Positions 25,818 through 35,092 of a stretch of DNA of 64,000 bases are shown in pieces. The stretch is from Hymenobacter cyanobacteriorum (lineage in GTDB: Bacteria > Bacteroidota > Bacteroidia > Cytophagales > Hymenobacteraceae). The notes beneath the pieces were generated by a model, which searched no databases, was not told where the DNA came from, and worked only from the letters and a program-made list of their open reading frames with translations. The translations under genes were made by a program, and so were the position numbers. The stretch lies in the NCBI RefSeq assembly GCF_022631375.1, contig NZ_JALBGC010000004.1:496001-560000 (forward strand). The letters are read 5' to 3'. How positions within the stretch are numbered: the first letter of the stretch is position 1; each line of letters opens with the position of its first letter.

Positions 25818-26978
25818 ATGAAGAATAGCTTAGATAGGAAACTGGAAAGGATTTCAAATATTTGGAATTCTTACATTTGGGAGTACAAGTTTTGTAACTC
25901 TAGAATTAAATTTACTTCAGACGTTAAGTCGAATTATTTTGGTGATATCACAGGATATTTTTCTGATACGTTTGGGCTGATTTATTACGATAGTAAGCCG
26001 GAAGAATCTTCAGAGTCTAAGTTTACCCAATCTATAGGCTCCGCTATTAGCTTTTTACAAGCTATTTATGTTCAGCAAGATTTTGTCGAAGAGCTATTGC
26101 ATATTTTTAAATGTGATATCGACAAAGGTGATTTGAAGCAAGACCGAAACTATTATTTGAATAGAAATATCAGAAATGAGTTAGTTGGACATCCTATCAG
26201 AAAACAAGTAGTTGACGGAGAGAGTCGGTTGCTGTCTTCTGTGATTTTCAGTAATTCAAACTCCGACTCTACTATTGCATATCTTCGGTATCATTCAGAT
26301 GATAATTATAAGTTCAAAGAAATTACGCATTCCAGAAAGGAAATTATCGAAAGGCATTCAAATTTTCTAAATCTTTATTTTGATAAGATTATAAATAAAT
26401 TGAAGCATATTCTGAGGGATTTTAGGAAAAAAATAGTGCAAGTTGAGGTTGCTGCTGAAAAAGGCACCTTTGCTAGTATTGTGAAATTCGTTGAGGATAG
26501 TTTTGAAAATATTGTTAAAACTAACTACTTGTATGATAGGCCTGGTCTGATGCGCGCGTTTGAACTGAAGGATAAACATATAAGGTATAAAAATTTGACG
26601 GAAATTTTTCTCGATGATTTAAAGCAATCCATTAATGATATAAAGATTGACATAGACGAGCAGCTTGCTGATAAGGATAGAACGAACGTCGATTATTCTG
26701 CAAACAATTACATTGTCCCCAAAATAAAAATTGTTCTAGCAAGAAAGGGAAATAAAGCAAAAAAGTCAGAGCCAATATCATATCACTATGAGTTGGGTAA
26801 ACTAGTTGAAAGAAGAGGATTTCAAGAATTTGAGATGTTTAGCTCATTCCTGAAAAATAAGTGCATTGGCAATGCAGCTGTATTAGATGAATTGGATAAC
26901 ATGAGGAGTTGTTACAGTGATATGTTTGAGTATTACTGCTCTTACTATTACATAGACAAATTGCTTTCTAACAAATAG
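25818..26978 (+). CDS. AT-rich orphan protein with a HEPN-like RNxxxxH motif
   Basis: 386 residues, family not recognised. Base composition is about one-third GC by eye against well over 60 percent around it, with AT-ending codons throughout, a strong sign of horizontal transfer. The predicted structure is mainly helical, with no signal peptide or membrane span. Residues about 70-127 (FTQSIGSAISFLQAIYVQQD ... RNIRNELVGHPIRK) resemble the second half of a HEPN domain: Arg119-Asn120 and His125 fit the RNx4H form of the Rx4-6H signature shared by many HEPN RNases of toxin, abortive-infection and CRISPR-associated systems. The C-terminal region is Lys-rich and unassigned. There is no adjacent antitoxin, nucleotidyltransferase or mobile element. 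A defence role is inferred only from motif and composition. Confidence 0.65.
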   Translation: MKNSLDRKLERISNIWNSYIWEYKFCNSRIKFTSDVKSNYFGDITGYFSDTFGLIYYDSKPEESSESKFTQSIGSAISFLQAIYVQQDFVEELLHIFKCDIDKGDLKQDRNYYLNRNIRNELVGHPIRKQVVDGESRLLSSVIFSNSNSDSTIAYLRYHSDDNYKFKEITHSRKEIIERHSNFLNLYFDKIINKLKHILRDFRKKIVQVEVAAEKGTFASIVKFVEDSFENIVKTNYLYDRPGLMRAFELKDKHIRYKNLTEIFLDDLKQSINDIKIDIDEQLADKDRTNVDYSANNYIVPKIKIVLARKGNKAKKSEPISYHYELGKLVERRGFQEFEMFSSFLKNKCIGNAAVLDELDNMRSCYSDMFEYYCSYYYIDKLLSNK

Positions 26979-27021
26979 GTAGTTGTATTTAGATTCTGGT
27001 GTTAGAAAGTTGCTTTTCCCC

Positions 27022-28491
27022 TCACGCAAACATCCCTACTGCATTCTTGCTCGGTAGCGCGGTTTTGCCGGTCAGCAGCAAATCCACTTGCCGGGCGGCT
27101 TCGCGGCCTTCCGAGATGGCCCAGACGACCAGCGACTGGCCGCGGCGCATGTCGCCGGCCACGAAGACGTTGGGCTGGTTCGTGACGAAGGTTTTGTCGT
27201 CGGCCAGCACATTGCCGCGCGAGTCGAGGTCGATTTCCAGCTCGTTGAGGAGGCCTTCTACGCGGGGGCCGGTGAAGCCCAGGGCCAGCAGCACGCGCTG
27301 GCAGGGAATTTCGCGGTCAGAATCGGGCACTTCCTCGAAGCGGATGCGGCGGCCCATGACGTCGGTTTCCCAGGTTACGTCGCTCACGCGCAGGGCACGG
27401 AGGCGGCCGGCCTCATCGGCCAGAAACGCTTTGGTGTTGATGCCCCAGTAGCGCTGGCAGCCTTCTTCGTGCGAGGTGCTGCTGCGGAAAATGTGCGGCT
27501 CCAGCGGCCAGGGCGTGTGGGCGGGACGCTCGGCGCCTGGCTGGTGCATGAGGGCAAACTGCGTGACGGAACGGGCCCGTTGGCGATTGGCCGTGCCCAC
27601 GCAGTCGGAGCCCGTGTCGCCGCTGCCGATGACCACCACGTCTTCATCCTCCACCCAGATGGGCGCGTCGGACAGGTCCAGCTCGCTCACCCGGCGGTTG
27701 TGCTGGGTGAGGTAGTCCATGGCAAAGTGGATGCCGGGCAGCTCCCGGCCAGGAATGTTCAGGTCGCGCGGCACGCTGGCCCCGCCGGCCAGCACCACGG
27801 CGTGGAAGTCGCGGGTGAGCTGGGCAAACGACACGTCGCGGCCGATTTCGGTGTTGCAGCGGAAGCTCACGCCGTCTTCCTTCAGCAAGTCGATGCGGCG
27901 GTCGATAACCCACTTATCCAGCTTGAAATCGGGGATGCCGTATCGGAGCAGGCCGCCGGGCCGGTCGTCGCGCTCGAACACCGTGACGGTGTGGCCGGCC
28001 TTGGCCAGCTGCGCTGCCGCCGCCAGCCCCGCCGGGCCGGAGCCCACCACGGCCACCGTTTTGCCCGATTTCAGGACCGGGGCCGTGGGCTGCACGTAGC
28101 CCTTCGCGAAGGCAATTTCGATGATGTGCTTCTCGATTTCCTCAATGGCCACCGGGCTGCTGTGGATGCTGAGCACGCACGCCGCCTCGCACGGCGCGGG
28201 ACAGATGCGGCCGGTAAACTCCGGGAAGTTGTTGGTGGCGCTGAGAATCTGGTAAGCGTCTTCCCATTTCTCCTCGCGCACGGCGTCGTTGAATTCGGGG
28301 ATGATGTTGCCCAGCGGGCAGCCCGAATGGCAGAACGGAATACCGCAATCCATGCAGCGGGCCGCCTGCTGGGTAAGCTGCCCTTCGGAATAAGTGCCTA
28401 CGAATTCGTGGTTGTGGGCCACGCGCTCCTGCGGTGCGGCTTTGGGCGGCAGCTCGCGGGCGAATTCTTTGAAACCGGTGGGGTTAGGCAT
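27022..28491 (-). CDS. gltD: Glutamate synthase small (beta) subunit
   Basis: 489 residues. The N-terminal cysteine-rich part holds the 4Fe-4S ligands in CMDCGIPFCHSGCPLGNIIP and CPAPCEAAC. The FAD-binding VAVVGSGPAGLAAAAQLAKAG and the NAD(P)-binding VVVIGSGDTGSDCVGTA follow, and the C-terminus has the second FAD contact (FVAGDMRRGQSLVVWAISEG). With GltB it forms NAD(P)H-dependent glutamate synthase, passing electrons to the FMN site of the large subunit. It lies downstream of gltB on the same strand with a palindrome in the 156-base gap. Confidence 0.97.
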   Translation of the reverse strand: MPNPTGFKEFARELPPKAAPQERVAHNHEFVGTYSEGQLTQQAARCMDCGIPFCHSGCPLGNIIPEFNDAVREEKWEDAYQILSATNNFPEFTGRICPAPCEAACVLSIHSSPVAIEEIEKHIIEIAFAKGYVQPTAPVLKSGKTVAVVGSGPAGLAAAAQLAKAGHTVTVFERDDRPGGLLRYGIPDFKLDKWVIDRRIDLLKEDGVSFRCNTEIGRDVSFAQLTRDFHAVVLAGGASVPRDLNIPGRELPGIHFAMDYLTQHNRRVSELDLSDAPIWVEDEDVVVIGSGDTGSDCVGTANRQRARSVTQFALMHQPGAERPAHTPWPLEPHIFRSSTSHEEGCQRYWGINTKAFLADEAGRLRALRVSDVTWETDVMGRRIRFEEVPDSDREIPCQRVLLALGFTGPRVEGLLNELEIDLDSRGNVLADDKTFVTNQPNVFVAGDMRRGQSLVVWAISEGREAARQVDLLLTGKTALPSKNAVGMFA

Positions 28492-28510
28492 TAGTCGCCA
28501 AAGGATTATT

Positions 28511-28636
28511 AGAACGATTGTAGAGACGCGATACTTCGCGTCTCGTCGTTGCTGATGTTGTTTAAAATTGGTTTTCAGACGCGGTTTCGGTTGTTCGACG
28601 TAGAGACGCGAAGTGTCGCGTCTCTACAATCGTTCT
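28511..28636. repeat. Palindromic element, GTAGAGACGCGA type
   Basis: Outer arms AGAACGATTGTAGAGACGCG and complement at 28617-28636, each arm itself containing a small hairpin (GAGACGCGA...TCGCGTCTC). It occupies most of the gltB-gltD gap and would fold in the operon transcript; it could tune gltD expression. Confidence 0.85.
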
Positions 28637-28647
28637 GGCGGAAATTC

Positions 28648-31600
28648 TTACCCCACCTCCGCATACCGCGCCTTCTGCAGCACCTTCTTATACTCGCTCG
28701 GAAACACCTTCACGAACTTCCCGGCTTCATCCTGCCAGTTCCCCAGCAGAAACGCCCCGACCTGACTACCCGTCAGCTCCACGTGTTTCCTGAGCAGCTC
28801 CTGAATCTGGTCCTCGTCGTCAGCGTCGAGCGGGTCGAGTTCTACCATTTCGGGGTTGCAGTTTTGAGGGAAAGTACCGTTGGGGTCGTAAATCCAGGCG
28901 ATGCCGCCGCTCATGCCGGCGGCGAAATTGCGGCCCGTCTGGCCGAGGATGAGGGCGCGGCCGCCGGTCATGTACTCGCAGCCGTGGTCGCCCACGCCTT
29001 CGACTACCGCCGTCGCGCCGGAGTTGCGCACGGCGAACCGCTCGCCGGCCTGCCCGCGCACGAACAGCGCGCCGGAGGTGGCCCCGTACAGCGCCACGTT
29101 GCCGATGATGATGTTTTGCTCGGGTACGAAATGCGCGGCGGGGGAGGGAAAGATGGCTAGCTGCGCGCCGCTCAAGCCCTTGCCCACGTAGTCGTTGGCC
29201 TCGCCTTCCAGCGCAAATGACAACCCCTTCACGCTGAACGCGCCGAAGCTCTGGCCCGCCGAGCCGCGGAAACGGTAGTTGATGGTGTTGTCGGGCAGGC
29301 TGGCGGCGTGGTAGCGCTTGGCAATTTCATTCGAAAGCAGCGTGCCGATGGTGCGGTCGATATTCTGCACTTCGAACTCGGCGAAAACCGGTGTTTGCTC
29401 ATTCAGGGCCGGTTGGGCGTGGTCGAGCAACTGCCAGTCCAGGATGCCGCGGATGCCGTGGTCCTGCTCCTCGCTGTGGTAGAGGGTGCCGCCGGAGATG
29501 TTCACGGCCGGGTGCAGCATGTCGGCTAGGTCGAGGTGGCGGGCTTTCCAGTGGGTGATGCCCTCGCGCACTTTCAGGAATTCGGGTCGCCCCACCATCT
29601 CGTTTATCGTGCGGAAACCCAGTTCGGCCATGATTTCGCGCAGCTCCTCGGCCAGGAAACGGAACAGGTTCACGACGTGCTCGGGCTGGCCGGTGAAGAG
29701 CTTGCGCAGCTCGGGGTCTTGGGTGGCGACGCCTACGGGGCAGGTGTTGAGGTGGCATTTGCGCATCATTACGCAGCCGCCGGCCACCAGTGCGGCGGTG
29801 GCCACGCCCCATTCTTCGGCCCCTAAGAGGGCGGCCACGGCCAGGTCGCGGCCGGTTTTTAGCTGGCCGTCGGCTTGCAGCACCACGCGGCTGCGGAGCT
29901 GGTTGCGCACCAGCGTTTGGTGGGCTTCGGCCAGGCCCAGCTCCCAAGGCAGGCCGGCGTGCTTGATGGAGCTGATGGGCGAGGCACCCGTGCCGCCGTC
30001 GTAGCCGGCGATGAGGATGACGTCGGCGTGCGCCTTGGCCACGCCGGCCGCGATGGTCCCCACGCCCGCTTTGCTCACCAGCTTCACGTTGATGCGGGCG
30101 GCGCGGTTGGCGTTTTTCAGGTCGAAGATGAGCTGGGCCAAGTCTTCGATGGAGTAGATGTCGTGGTGGGGCGGGGGCGAAATCAGGCCGACGCCGGGCG
30201 TGGCGTGGCGCACTTTGGCAATCCACTCGTCCACCTTGTGGCCGGGGAGCTGGCCACCCTCACCGGGCTTGGCGCCCTGGGCCATCTTGATTTGCAGTTC
30301 GTCGGCATTGGTGAGGTAGTGCGCCGTGACGCCGAAGCGCGCCGACGCCACCTGCTTGATGGCCGAGCGCATGGAGTCGCCGTTTTCCATGACTTCGTAG
30401 CGCAGCGGGTCCTCGCCGCCCTCACCGGTGTTGCTCTTGCCGCCGATGCGGTTCATGGCAATGGCCAGGGTGCTGTGCGCCTCGTGCGAAATCGAGCCGA
30501 ACGACATGGCCCCGGTCGCAAACCGCTTCATAATGCCCTCGGCCGGTTCCACTTCTTCTAGGGAAATCGGGTCGCGGTGGTGGGCGAAATCCAGCAGGCC
30601 GCGCAGGGTGAACATGCGCTCCGGCTGTTCGTTCACCAGCTTCGCGTAGCGCTGATAAGTCGTGTAGTTATTCGTTCGCGTCGCGAGTTGCAGCAGGTGC
30701 ACCGTTTCGGGGTTGAACATGTGGGCCTCGCCGCGCCGCCGCCAGTGGTAGAGGCCGCCGTCGGGCAGCAGGGTTTGTTCCTCGGGCGTGGTCGATTTGA
30801 AGCCCTGAAAGTGCTTGTAGAGCGTTTCGCGGGCGATTTCATCCAGCCCCAGCCCACCAATGCGCGTGACCGCGCCGCAGAAATAAGCGTCCACCACGGC
30901 CTGGTTCAGGCCCAGAATCTCGAACACCTGCGCGCCGTGGTAGCTCTGCAGGGTCGAAATTCCCATCTTCGAGAAAATCTTCAGCAGGCCGTCGCACACG
31001 GCTTTGATGTAGTTGTAATTCAACTGCTCATGGTCCAGATTGGTGTTGAACTGGTCCGCCTCGTGCATGGTCCGGATGGTAGCCAGCGCCAAGTAGGGGT
31101 TGATGGCCGTGGCCCCAAACGACAGCAAACAGGCAAAATGGTGCACCTCCCACACGTCGCCGGCCTCCACCACCAGGCCCACCGTGCCCCGACAACCGAG
31201 TTTGATGAGGTGGTGATGCACCGCCGAAACGGCCAGCAGCGACGGGATGGGCGCGTGCAGCGAATCCACGCCGCGGTCCGACAAAATCAGGACTTCGTAG
31301 CCGTCGTTCACCGCATCTTCGGCGTAGCGGCAGAGGCGGGCGAGGCCGCGTTCCAGCGCGCCGGGCTGCTCGTCGGCCTTGAAGTAAGTCAGCAAGGTCT
31401 TGGCATTGAACAGGCCCGTATCGATGCTGCGCAGCTTCTCCAGCTCCAGGTTCGAGAGGATGGGCTGCCGCAGCGCCACGCAGTGGCAGTGGTGCTTGTC
31501 CTCGTCCAGAATGTTGCCGTTGTTGCCCAGAAAGGTAGCCAGGCTCATCACCAGCCGCTCCCGGATGGGGTCGATGGGCGGGTTGGTGACCTGCGCGAAA

Positions 31601-33189
31601 AACTGCTTGAAGTAGCTGCTCAGGTGCTGCGGCTGGTCGGAAAGCACGGCCAGCGGCACGTCCACGCCCATCGAGCCGATGGGTTCCTTGGCTTCCAGCG
31701 CCATGGGCGTGATGAGCACGTCGATGTCCTCGCGGGTGTAGCCGAACACCTGGTGGTACTTGAACACCGAATCGGCGGCCAGTTCCGTGAACACCTGGCG
31801 CGGCTCGGGCAATTCCTCCAGCCGAATCTGGTACTCGTTCAGCCAGGCGCCGTAGGGCTGGCGGCCGGCGGCCTGGGCCTTCAGTTCCTCGTCGGTGATG
31901 ATGCGGCCGGCCACCGTGTCCAACAACAGCATTTTACCGGGCTGCAGGCGGCCTTTCTGCACCACCGTGGCGGGGTCGATGCCCAGCACGCCGGCCTCGG
32001 AGGCCACCAGCACGCGGCCGTCGGTGGTTTCGAGGTAGCGCAGGGGGCGCAGGCCGTTGCGGTCCAGCATGGCTCCGATGAGCTTGCCATCGGTGAAGAG
32101 CAGGGCCGCTGGGCCGTCCCAGGGCTCCATAAAGGTGGCGTGGAACTCGTAGAAGGCCTTTTTGAGCGGGTCCATCTGGGTGTTGCCGTCCCAGGCTTCG
32201 GGCACCAGCATCATCATCACGTGCGGCAGCGGGCGGCCCGAGTGCAGCAGGATTTCCACCACGTTGTCGAGGCAGGCCGAATCCGACTGCCCGGCATCGA
32301 CCACCGGCAGCAGCATGTCCATTTCCTCGGCCGAGAAGTACGGCGACACGTAGCTGCGCAAGCCCGCGTAAAACCAGTTCAGGTTACCCCGCAACGTGTT
32401 AATCTCCCCATTATGCGCCAAAAACCGGAACGGCTGGGCCAGCTTCCAGCTCGGAAACGTGTTGGTCGAAAACCGCGAATGCACCAGCCCAAACGCCGAG
32501 GTCACCCGCTCGTCGCTGAGGTCGGGGAAGTAACCGCGCACCTGGTAGGTGGTGAGCTGGCCCTTGTAGACGATGGTTTTGCACGACAGCGAGGCGAAGT
32601 AAAACACGTCCATCGCGGCCGTCACCGTCTCGCGCACCGTCTTGAAAATCAGGCGGCGCAGCACGTACAGCTTGCGCTCAAAATCATCCGGCTTGGTGAT
32701 GCCCGCCGGCCGGCCAAAAAACACCTGCTCCATCACCGGCTCGGCCGCCAGTGCCGTGGGGCCGATGCCGGTCGGGTTCACCGGCACAGGCCGGTAGCCC
32801 AGCAGCGGAAACCCCAGCCGCGCCGCAGCCCCGTTGATTACCTCGCGGCAGGCTTCGCGCAGCTTTTCGTCCTTCGGCAAATAGGCAAAGCCCACGCCGT
32901 AGCTGCCGGGTTCGGGCAGGCGAATATTCAGGGCCACGCACTCTTCCAGCAGGAACCAGTGCGGAATCTGGATGAGCAGCCCGGCCCCGTCGCCGGAGTC
33001 GGAATCGCAGCCGCAGGCACCGCGGTGCTCCATGTTTTCCAACATGGTCAGCGCGTCGGTGATGGTCTGGTGGGTCTTGCGGCCGTTGAGGTAGGTGATG
33101 AAACCGGTCCCGCAGGCATCGTGCTCAAATTCGGGGCGGTACAGGCCCTGCGGAGCGTCGGTGGATGGTATCGGGGCGTTGAAAGTCAT
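28648..33189 (-). CDS. gltB: Glutamate synthase large (alpha) subunit
   Basis: 1513 residues from the ATG at 33189 (MTFNAPIPS), chosen over a start 12 codons upstream because it leaves the usual short propeptide. Cys26 in FEHDACGTGFI is the predicted N-terminal nucleophile of the mature class II glutamine amidotransferase domain. The central and FMN-binding synthase domain includes GEGGEDPLRYEVMENGDSMR and PGEGGQLPGHKVDEWIAKVR. The 3Fe-4S cluster motif CVMMRKCHLNTCPVGVAT follows, and the C-terminal beta-helix GXGXG domain is complete. It converts glutamine and 2-oxoglutarate to two glutamates with GltD. Confidence 0.97.
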   Translation of the reverse strand: MTFNAPIPSTDAPQGLYRPEFEHDACGTGFITYLNGRKTHQTITDALTMLENMEHRGACGCDSDSGDGAGLLIQIPHWFLLEECVALNIRLPEPGSYGVGFAYLPKDEKLREACREVINGAAARLGFPLLGYRPVPVNPTGIGPTALAAEPVMEQVFFGRPAGITKPDDFERKLYVLRRLIFKTVRETVTAAMDVFYFASLSCKTIVYKGQLTTYQVRGYFPDLSDERVTSAFGLVHSRFSTNTFPSWKLAQPFRFLAHNGEINTLRGNLNWFYAGLRSYVSPYFSAEEMDMLLPVVDAGQSDSACLDNVVEILLHSGRPLPHVMMMLVPEAWDGNTQMDPLKKAFYEFHATFMEPWDGPAALLFTDGKLIGAMLDRNGLRPLRYLETTDGRVLVASEAGVLGIDPATVVQKGRLQPGKMLLLDTVAGRIITDEELKAQAAGRQPYGAWLNEYQIRLEELPEPRQVFTELAADSVFKYHQVFGYTREDIDVLITPMALEAKEPIGSMGVDVPLAVLSDQPQHLSSYFKQFFAQVTNPPIDPIRERLVMSLATFLGNNGNILDEDKHHCHCVALRQPILSNLELEKLRSIDTGLFNAKTLLTYFKADEQPGALERGLARLCRYAEDAVNDGYEVLILSDRGVDSLHAPIPSLLAVSAVHHHLIKLGCRGTVGLVVEAGDVWEVHHFACLLSFGATAINPYLALATIRTMHEADQFNTNLDHEQLNYNYIKAVCDGLLKIFSKMGISTLQSYHGAQVFEILGLNQAVVDAYFCGAVTRIGGLGLDEIARETLYKHFQGFKSTTPEEQTLLPDGGLYHWRRRGEAHMFNPETVHLLQLATRTNNYTTYQRYAKLVNEQPERMFTLRGLLDFAHHRDPISLEEVEPAEGIMKRFATGAMSFGSISHEAHSTLAIAMNRIGGKSNTGEGGEDPLRYEVMENGDSMRSAIKQVASARFGVTAHYLTNADELQIKMAQGAKPGEGGQLPGHKVDEWIAKVRHATPGVGLISPPPHHDIYSIEDLAQLIFDLKNANRAARINVKLVSKAGVGTIAAGVAKAHADVILIAGYDGGTGASPISSIKHAGLPWELGLAEAHQTLVRNQLRSRVVLQADGQLKTGRDLAVAALLGAEEWGVATAALVAGGCVMMRKCHLNTCPVGVATQDPELRKLFTGQPEHVVNLFRFLAEELREIMAELGFRTINEMVGRPEFLKVREGITHWKARHLDLADMLHPAVNISGGTLYHSEEQDHGIRGILDWQLLDHAQPALNEQTPVFAEFEVQNIDRTIGTLLSNEIAKRYHAASLPDNTINYRFRGSAGQSFGAFSVKGLSFALEGEANDYVGKGLSGAQLAIFPSPAAHFVPEQNIIIGNVALYGATSGALFVRGQAGERFAVRNSGATAVVEGVGDHGCEYMTGGRALILGQTGRNFAAGMSGGIAWIYDPNGTFPQNCNPEMVELDPLDADDEDQIQELLRKHVELTGSQVGAFLLGNWQDEAGKFVKVFPSEYKKVLQKARYAEVG

Positions 33190-33588
33190 AGGGGAGGGGC
33201 CGCCGTTCAGCGGGAACATTAGCAAGGGCCGGCGTAAAATCAGCCAATGGCGCGCAGTCGTTTACAAGAAACGTCCCGCCGCTGGCTGGCAAAATGGTTG
33301 TAGCAGCAGCTTTACTATTTCCACATGGTGGTATTGGCTAGTAAATTATTGGCAATTAGTAGGTTGTGTATAGGGGTTGTACAATGTCAAAATCGGTTAT
33401 CAATATGGCATAGGGCTTTTGATTGCCCTTTGTCAGGCAGCACCGGATTCCAAGTTACGGGCGCTTTTTCCGGATTCAGCAGCTAATCCAAGAAGTTTGG
33501 GTTACTTTTTCGAAAAATTCCGACTCGCCCTATAATTTGGATGCCCCAAACGTTTCCAACAACTATTTCTCCTCAAATCCCCTAATAA
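33190..33588. other. Intergenic region between divergent gltB and the nickel transporter
   Basis: About 400 bases, less GC-rich than the genes around it. It must carry promoters for gltB (minus) and the nickel transporter gene (plus). A TATAATTTG at about 33531 resembles but does not exactly match the -7 element for the plus-strand gene. No palindrome family member, RNA gene or convincing ORF is seen. Confidence 0.4.
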
Positions 33589-34197
33589 ATGCAAGGCCTG
33601 TTGCCCATTTTATTCGCTTCTGTGGCTGGAATGGGCCATGCATTCGAACCCGACCACTTGCTGGCAGTGGGCAACCTCATTTCTCGCCGTGACACCCTTG
33701 CCGAAGCCTTACGCGACGGTATCTACTGGGGCCTGGGCCACACCACCACGCAGGTTTTCGTGGGCGCCATCATCCTGCTGGGCCGCGTCATGTTCCTCAC
33801 CTCCGGCTATTTCGAAGCCGCCGTAGGCCTGATGCTCGTCGTCATGGGCATCAGCCGCCTGCTGGAGCAGCGCCGGCCGGCCGCCAAGGTGCGACCCGGT
33901 GCATCGCCCTCCCGCGCCGCCTACGCCGTGGGCCTGCTCCACGGCCTGGCCGGCAGCGGCGCGCTGGTGCTGCTGGTAATGAGCGAAATCCGCGACCCGT
34001 GGCTGAGCGTGCTCTATTTTGCGGTATTCGGCGCGGGCTCCATTCTGGGTATGTTCATCGTGGCCGGGCTGTGCAGCGTGCCGTTCACCAAGCGAATGAA
34101 AATCAGCCGGACCTTGAAGTTTAGCACCGTTACCTTGTCGTCGCTGCTGTGCATCGGGTACGGCGGGTGGATGATTTATGGGAATGTGCGATGGTAG
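33589..34197 (+). CDS. UreH/NiCoT-like nickel transporter
   Basis: 202 residues with about six hydrophobic helices. The first carries GHAFEPDHLLAVGNLISRR, in which HAFEPDH fits the HX4DH signature of nickel/cobalt permeases; the second has GIYWGLGHTTTQ, and helix four has VGLLHGLAGSGALVLLV, matching the second family motif. It fits the UreH/HupE-like branch often encoded beside urease. Placed 140 bases upstream of ureAB on the same strand, it probably supplies Ni2+ for urease assembly. Confidence 0.85.
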   Translation: MQGLLPILFASVAGMGHAFEPDHLLAVGNLISRRDTLAEALRDGIYWGLGHTTTQVFVGAIILLGRVMFLTSGYFEAAVGLMLVVMGISRLLEQRRPAAKVRPGASPSRAAYAVGLLHGLAGSGALVLLVMSEIRDPWLSVLYFAVFGAGSILGMFIVAGLCSVPFTKRMKISRTLKFSTVTLSSLLCIGYGGWMIYGNVRW

Positions 34198-34211
34198 AAG
34201 GTCAACGAAAA

Positions 34212-34319
34212 GAACGTCATGCAGAGCGTAGCGAAGCATCTCGCCTGCCATCACTAATCTTTTTAACAATTGAGTTACTGCCACACGCGAGATGCTTCGC
34301 TGCGCTCTGCATGACGTTC
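34212..34319. repeat. Palindromic element, GTCATGCAGAGC subfamily, copy 5
   Basis: Arms GAACGTCATGCAGAGCGTAG and complement. It fills the gap between the nickel transporter and ureAB and ends 17 bases before the ureAB start codon; a longer frame starting inside it is spurious. Confidence 0.9.
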
Positions 34320-34336
34320 TTTATTGCTCCCTACTT

Positions 34337-35086
34337 ATGCATTTAAGTCCCAAAGACCTCGACAAGCTCGTTCTCCACCAGGCCGGTTTCGTGGCGCAGA
34401 AACGCTATGCCCGCGGCCTGCTCCTGAACTACCCCGAAGCCCTGGCCCTCATCGCCACGCAGCTGCTGGAGTTCATCCGCGACGGCGAGCGGGTGGCCGT
34501 GCTCATGGACAAGGGCAAGCAGCTGCTGGGCCTGGCCGACGTGCTGCCCGGCGTGGCCGACATGCTGCACGAAGTCCAAATCGAAGGCACCTTCCCCGAC
34601 GGCACCAAGCTCGTGACCGTGCACCACCCCATCTGCCGCGAAACCGGCGATGCCGCCCTGGCCCTCTACGGCTCCGGCCTCAGCAAAGCCCCGGCCCCCG
34701 GCGCCGCGCCCGCCAACGTCAGCCACCCCCAACCCGGCGAATACCAGCTGCACCCCACCGACATCATCCTCAACGAAAGCCGCGCTACGGTGGACGTGGA
34801 CGTCGTGAACATGGGCGACCGGCCCGTGCAGGTCGGCTCGCACTATCCCTTCTTCGAAACCAACGCCGCGCTGCACTTCGACCGCGCCGCCGCCTACGGT
34901 TTCCGCCTCAACATCCCGGCCGGCACGGCGGTGCGCTTCGAGCCCGGCGAGCGCAAGCGCGTGCGCCTGGTGGCCCTGGCCGGCGAGCGCATCGTGTACG
35001 GCGGCAATGGGCTCATTGATGGGCAGCTGGATGAGGCTGGAAAGAAGCAGCAGGCGCTGGAGAAACTAGGAATCAGTGACTCGTAA
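34337..35086 (+). CDS. ureAB: Urease gamma-beta fusion subunit
   Basis: 249 residues from the ATG at 34337; the longer upstream frame reads through a palindrome. Residues about 1-100 are urease gamma (MHLSPKDLDKLVLHQAGFVA, LNYPEALALIATQLLEFIRD, VQIEGTFPDGTKLVTVHHPI). A short Pro/Ala linker follows, and residues about 133-240 are urease beta (YQLHPTDIILNESRATVDVD, VQVGSHYPFFETN, RLNIPAGTAVRFEPG). Gamma-beta fusions are known, for example Helicobacter UreA. It assembles with UreC into the nickel urease that hydrolyses urea to ammonia and carbamate in the cytoplasm. The next gene downstream is not ureC but an AT-rich lipoprotein gene. Confidence 0.95.
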   Translation: MHLSPKDLDKLVLHQAGFVAQKRYARGLLLNYPEALALIATQLLEFIRDGERVAVLMDKGKQLLGLADVLPGVADMLHEVQIEGTFPDGTKLVTVHHPICRETGDAALALYGSGLSKAPAPGAAPANVSHPQPGEYQLHPTDIILNESRATVDVDVVNMGDRPVQVGSHYPFFETNAALHFDRAAAYGFRLNIPAGTAVRFEPGERKRVRLVALAGERIVYGGNGLIDGQLDEAGKKQQALEKLGISDS

Positions 35087-35092
35087 TTACAA

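Noticed and set aside
30577..33222. 881-codon open frame on the plus strand
   Set aside because: It is antisense to gltB, has no recognisable protein features, and is a product of high GC at third codon positions.
34292..34336. N-terminal extension of ureAB
   Set aside because: The extra 15 residues are translated from a palindromic element; the gamma-subunit sequence begins at the ATG at 34337.
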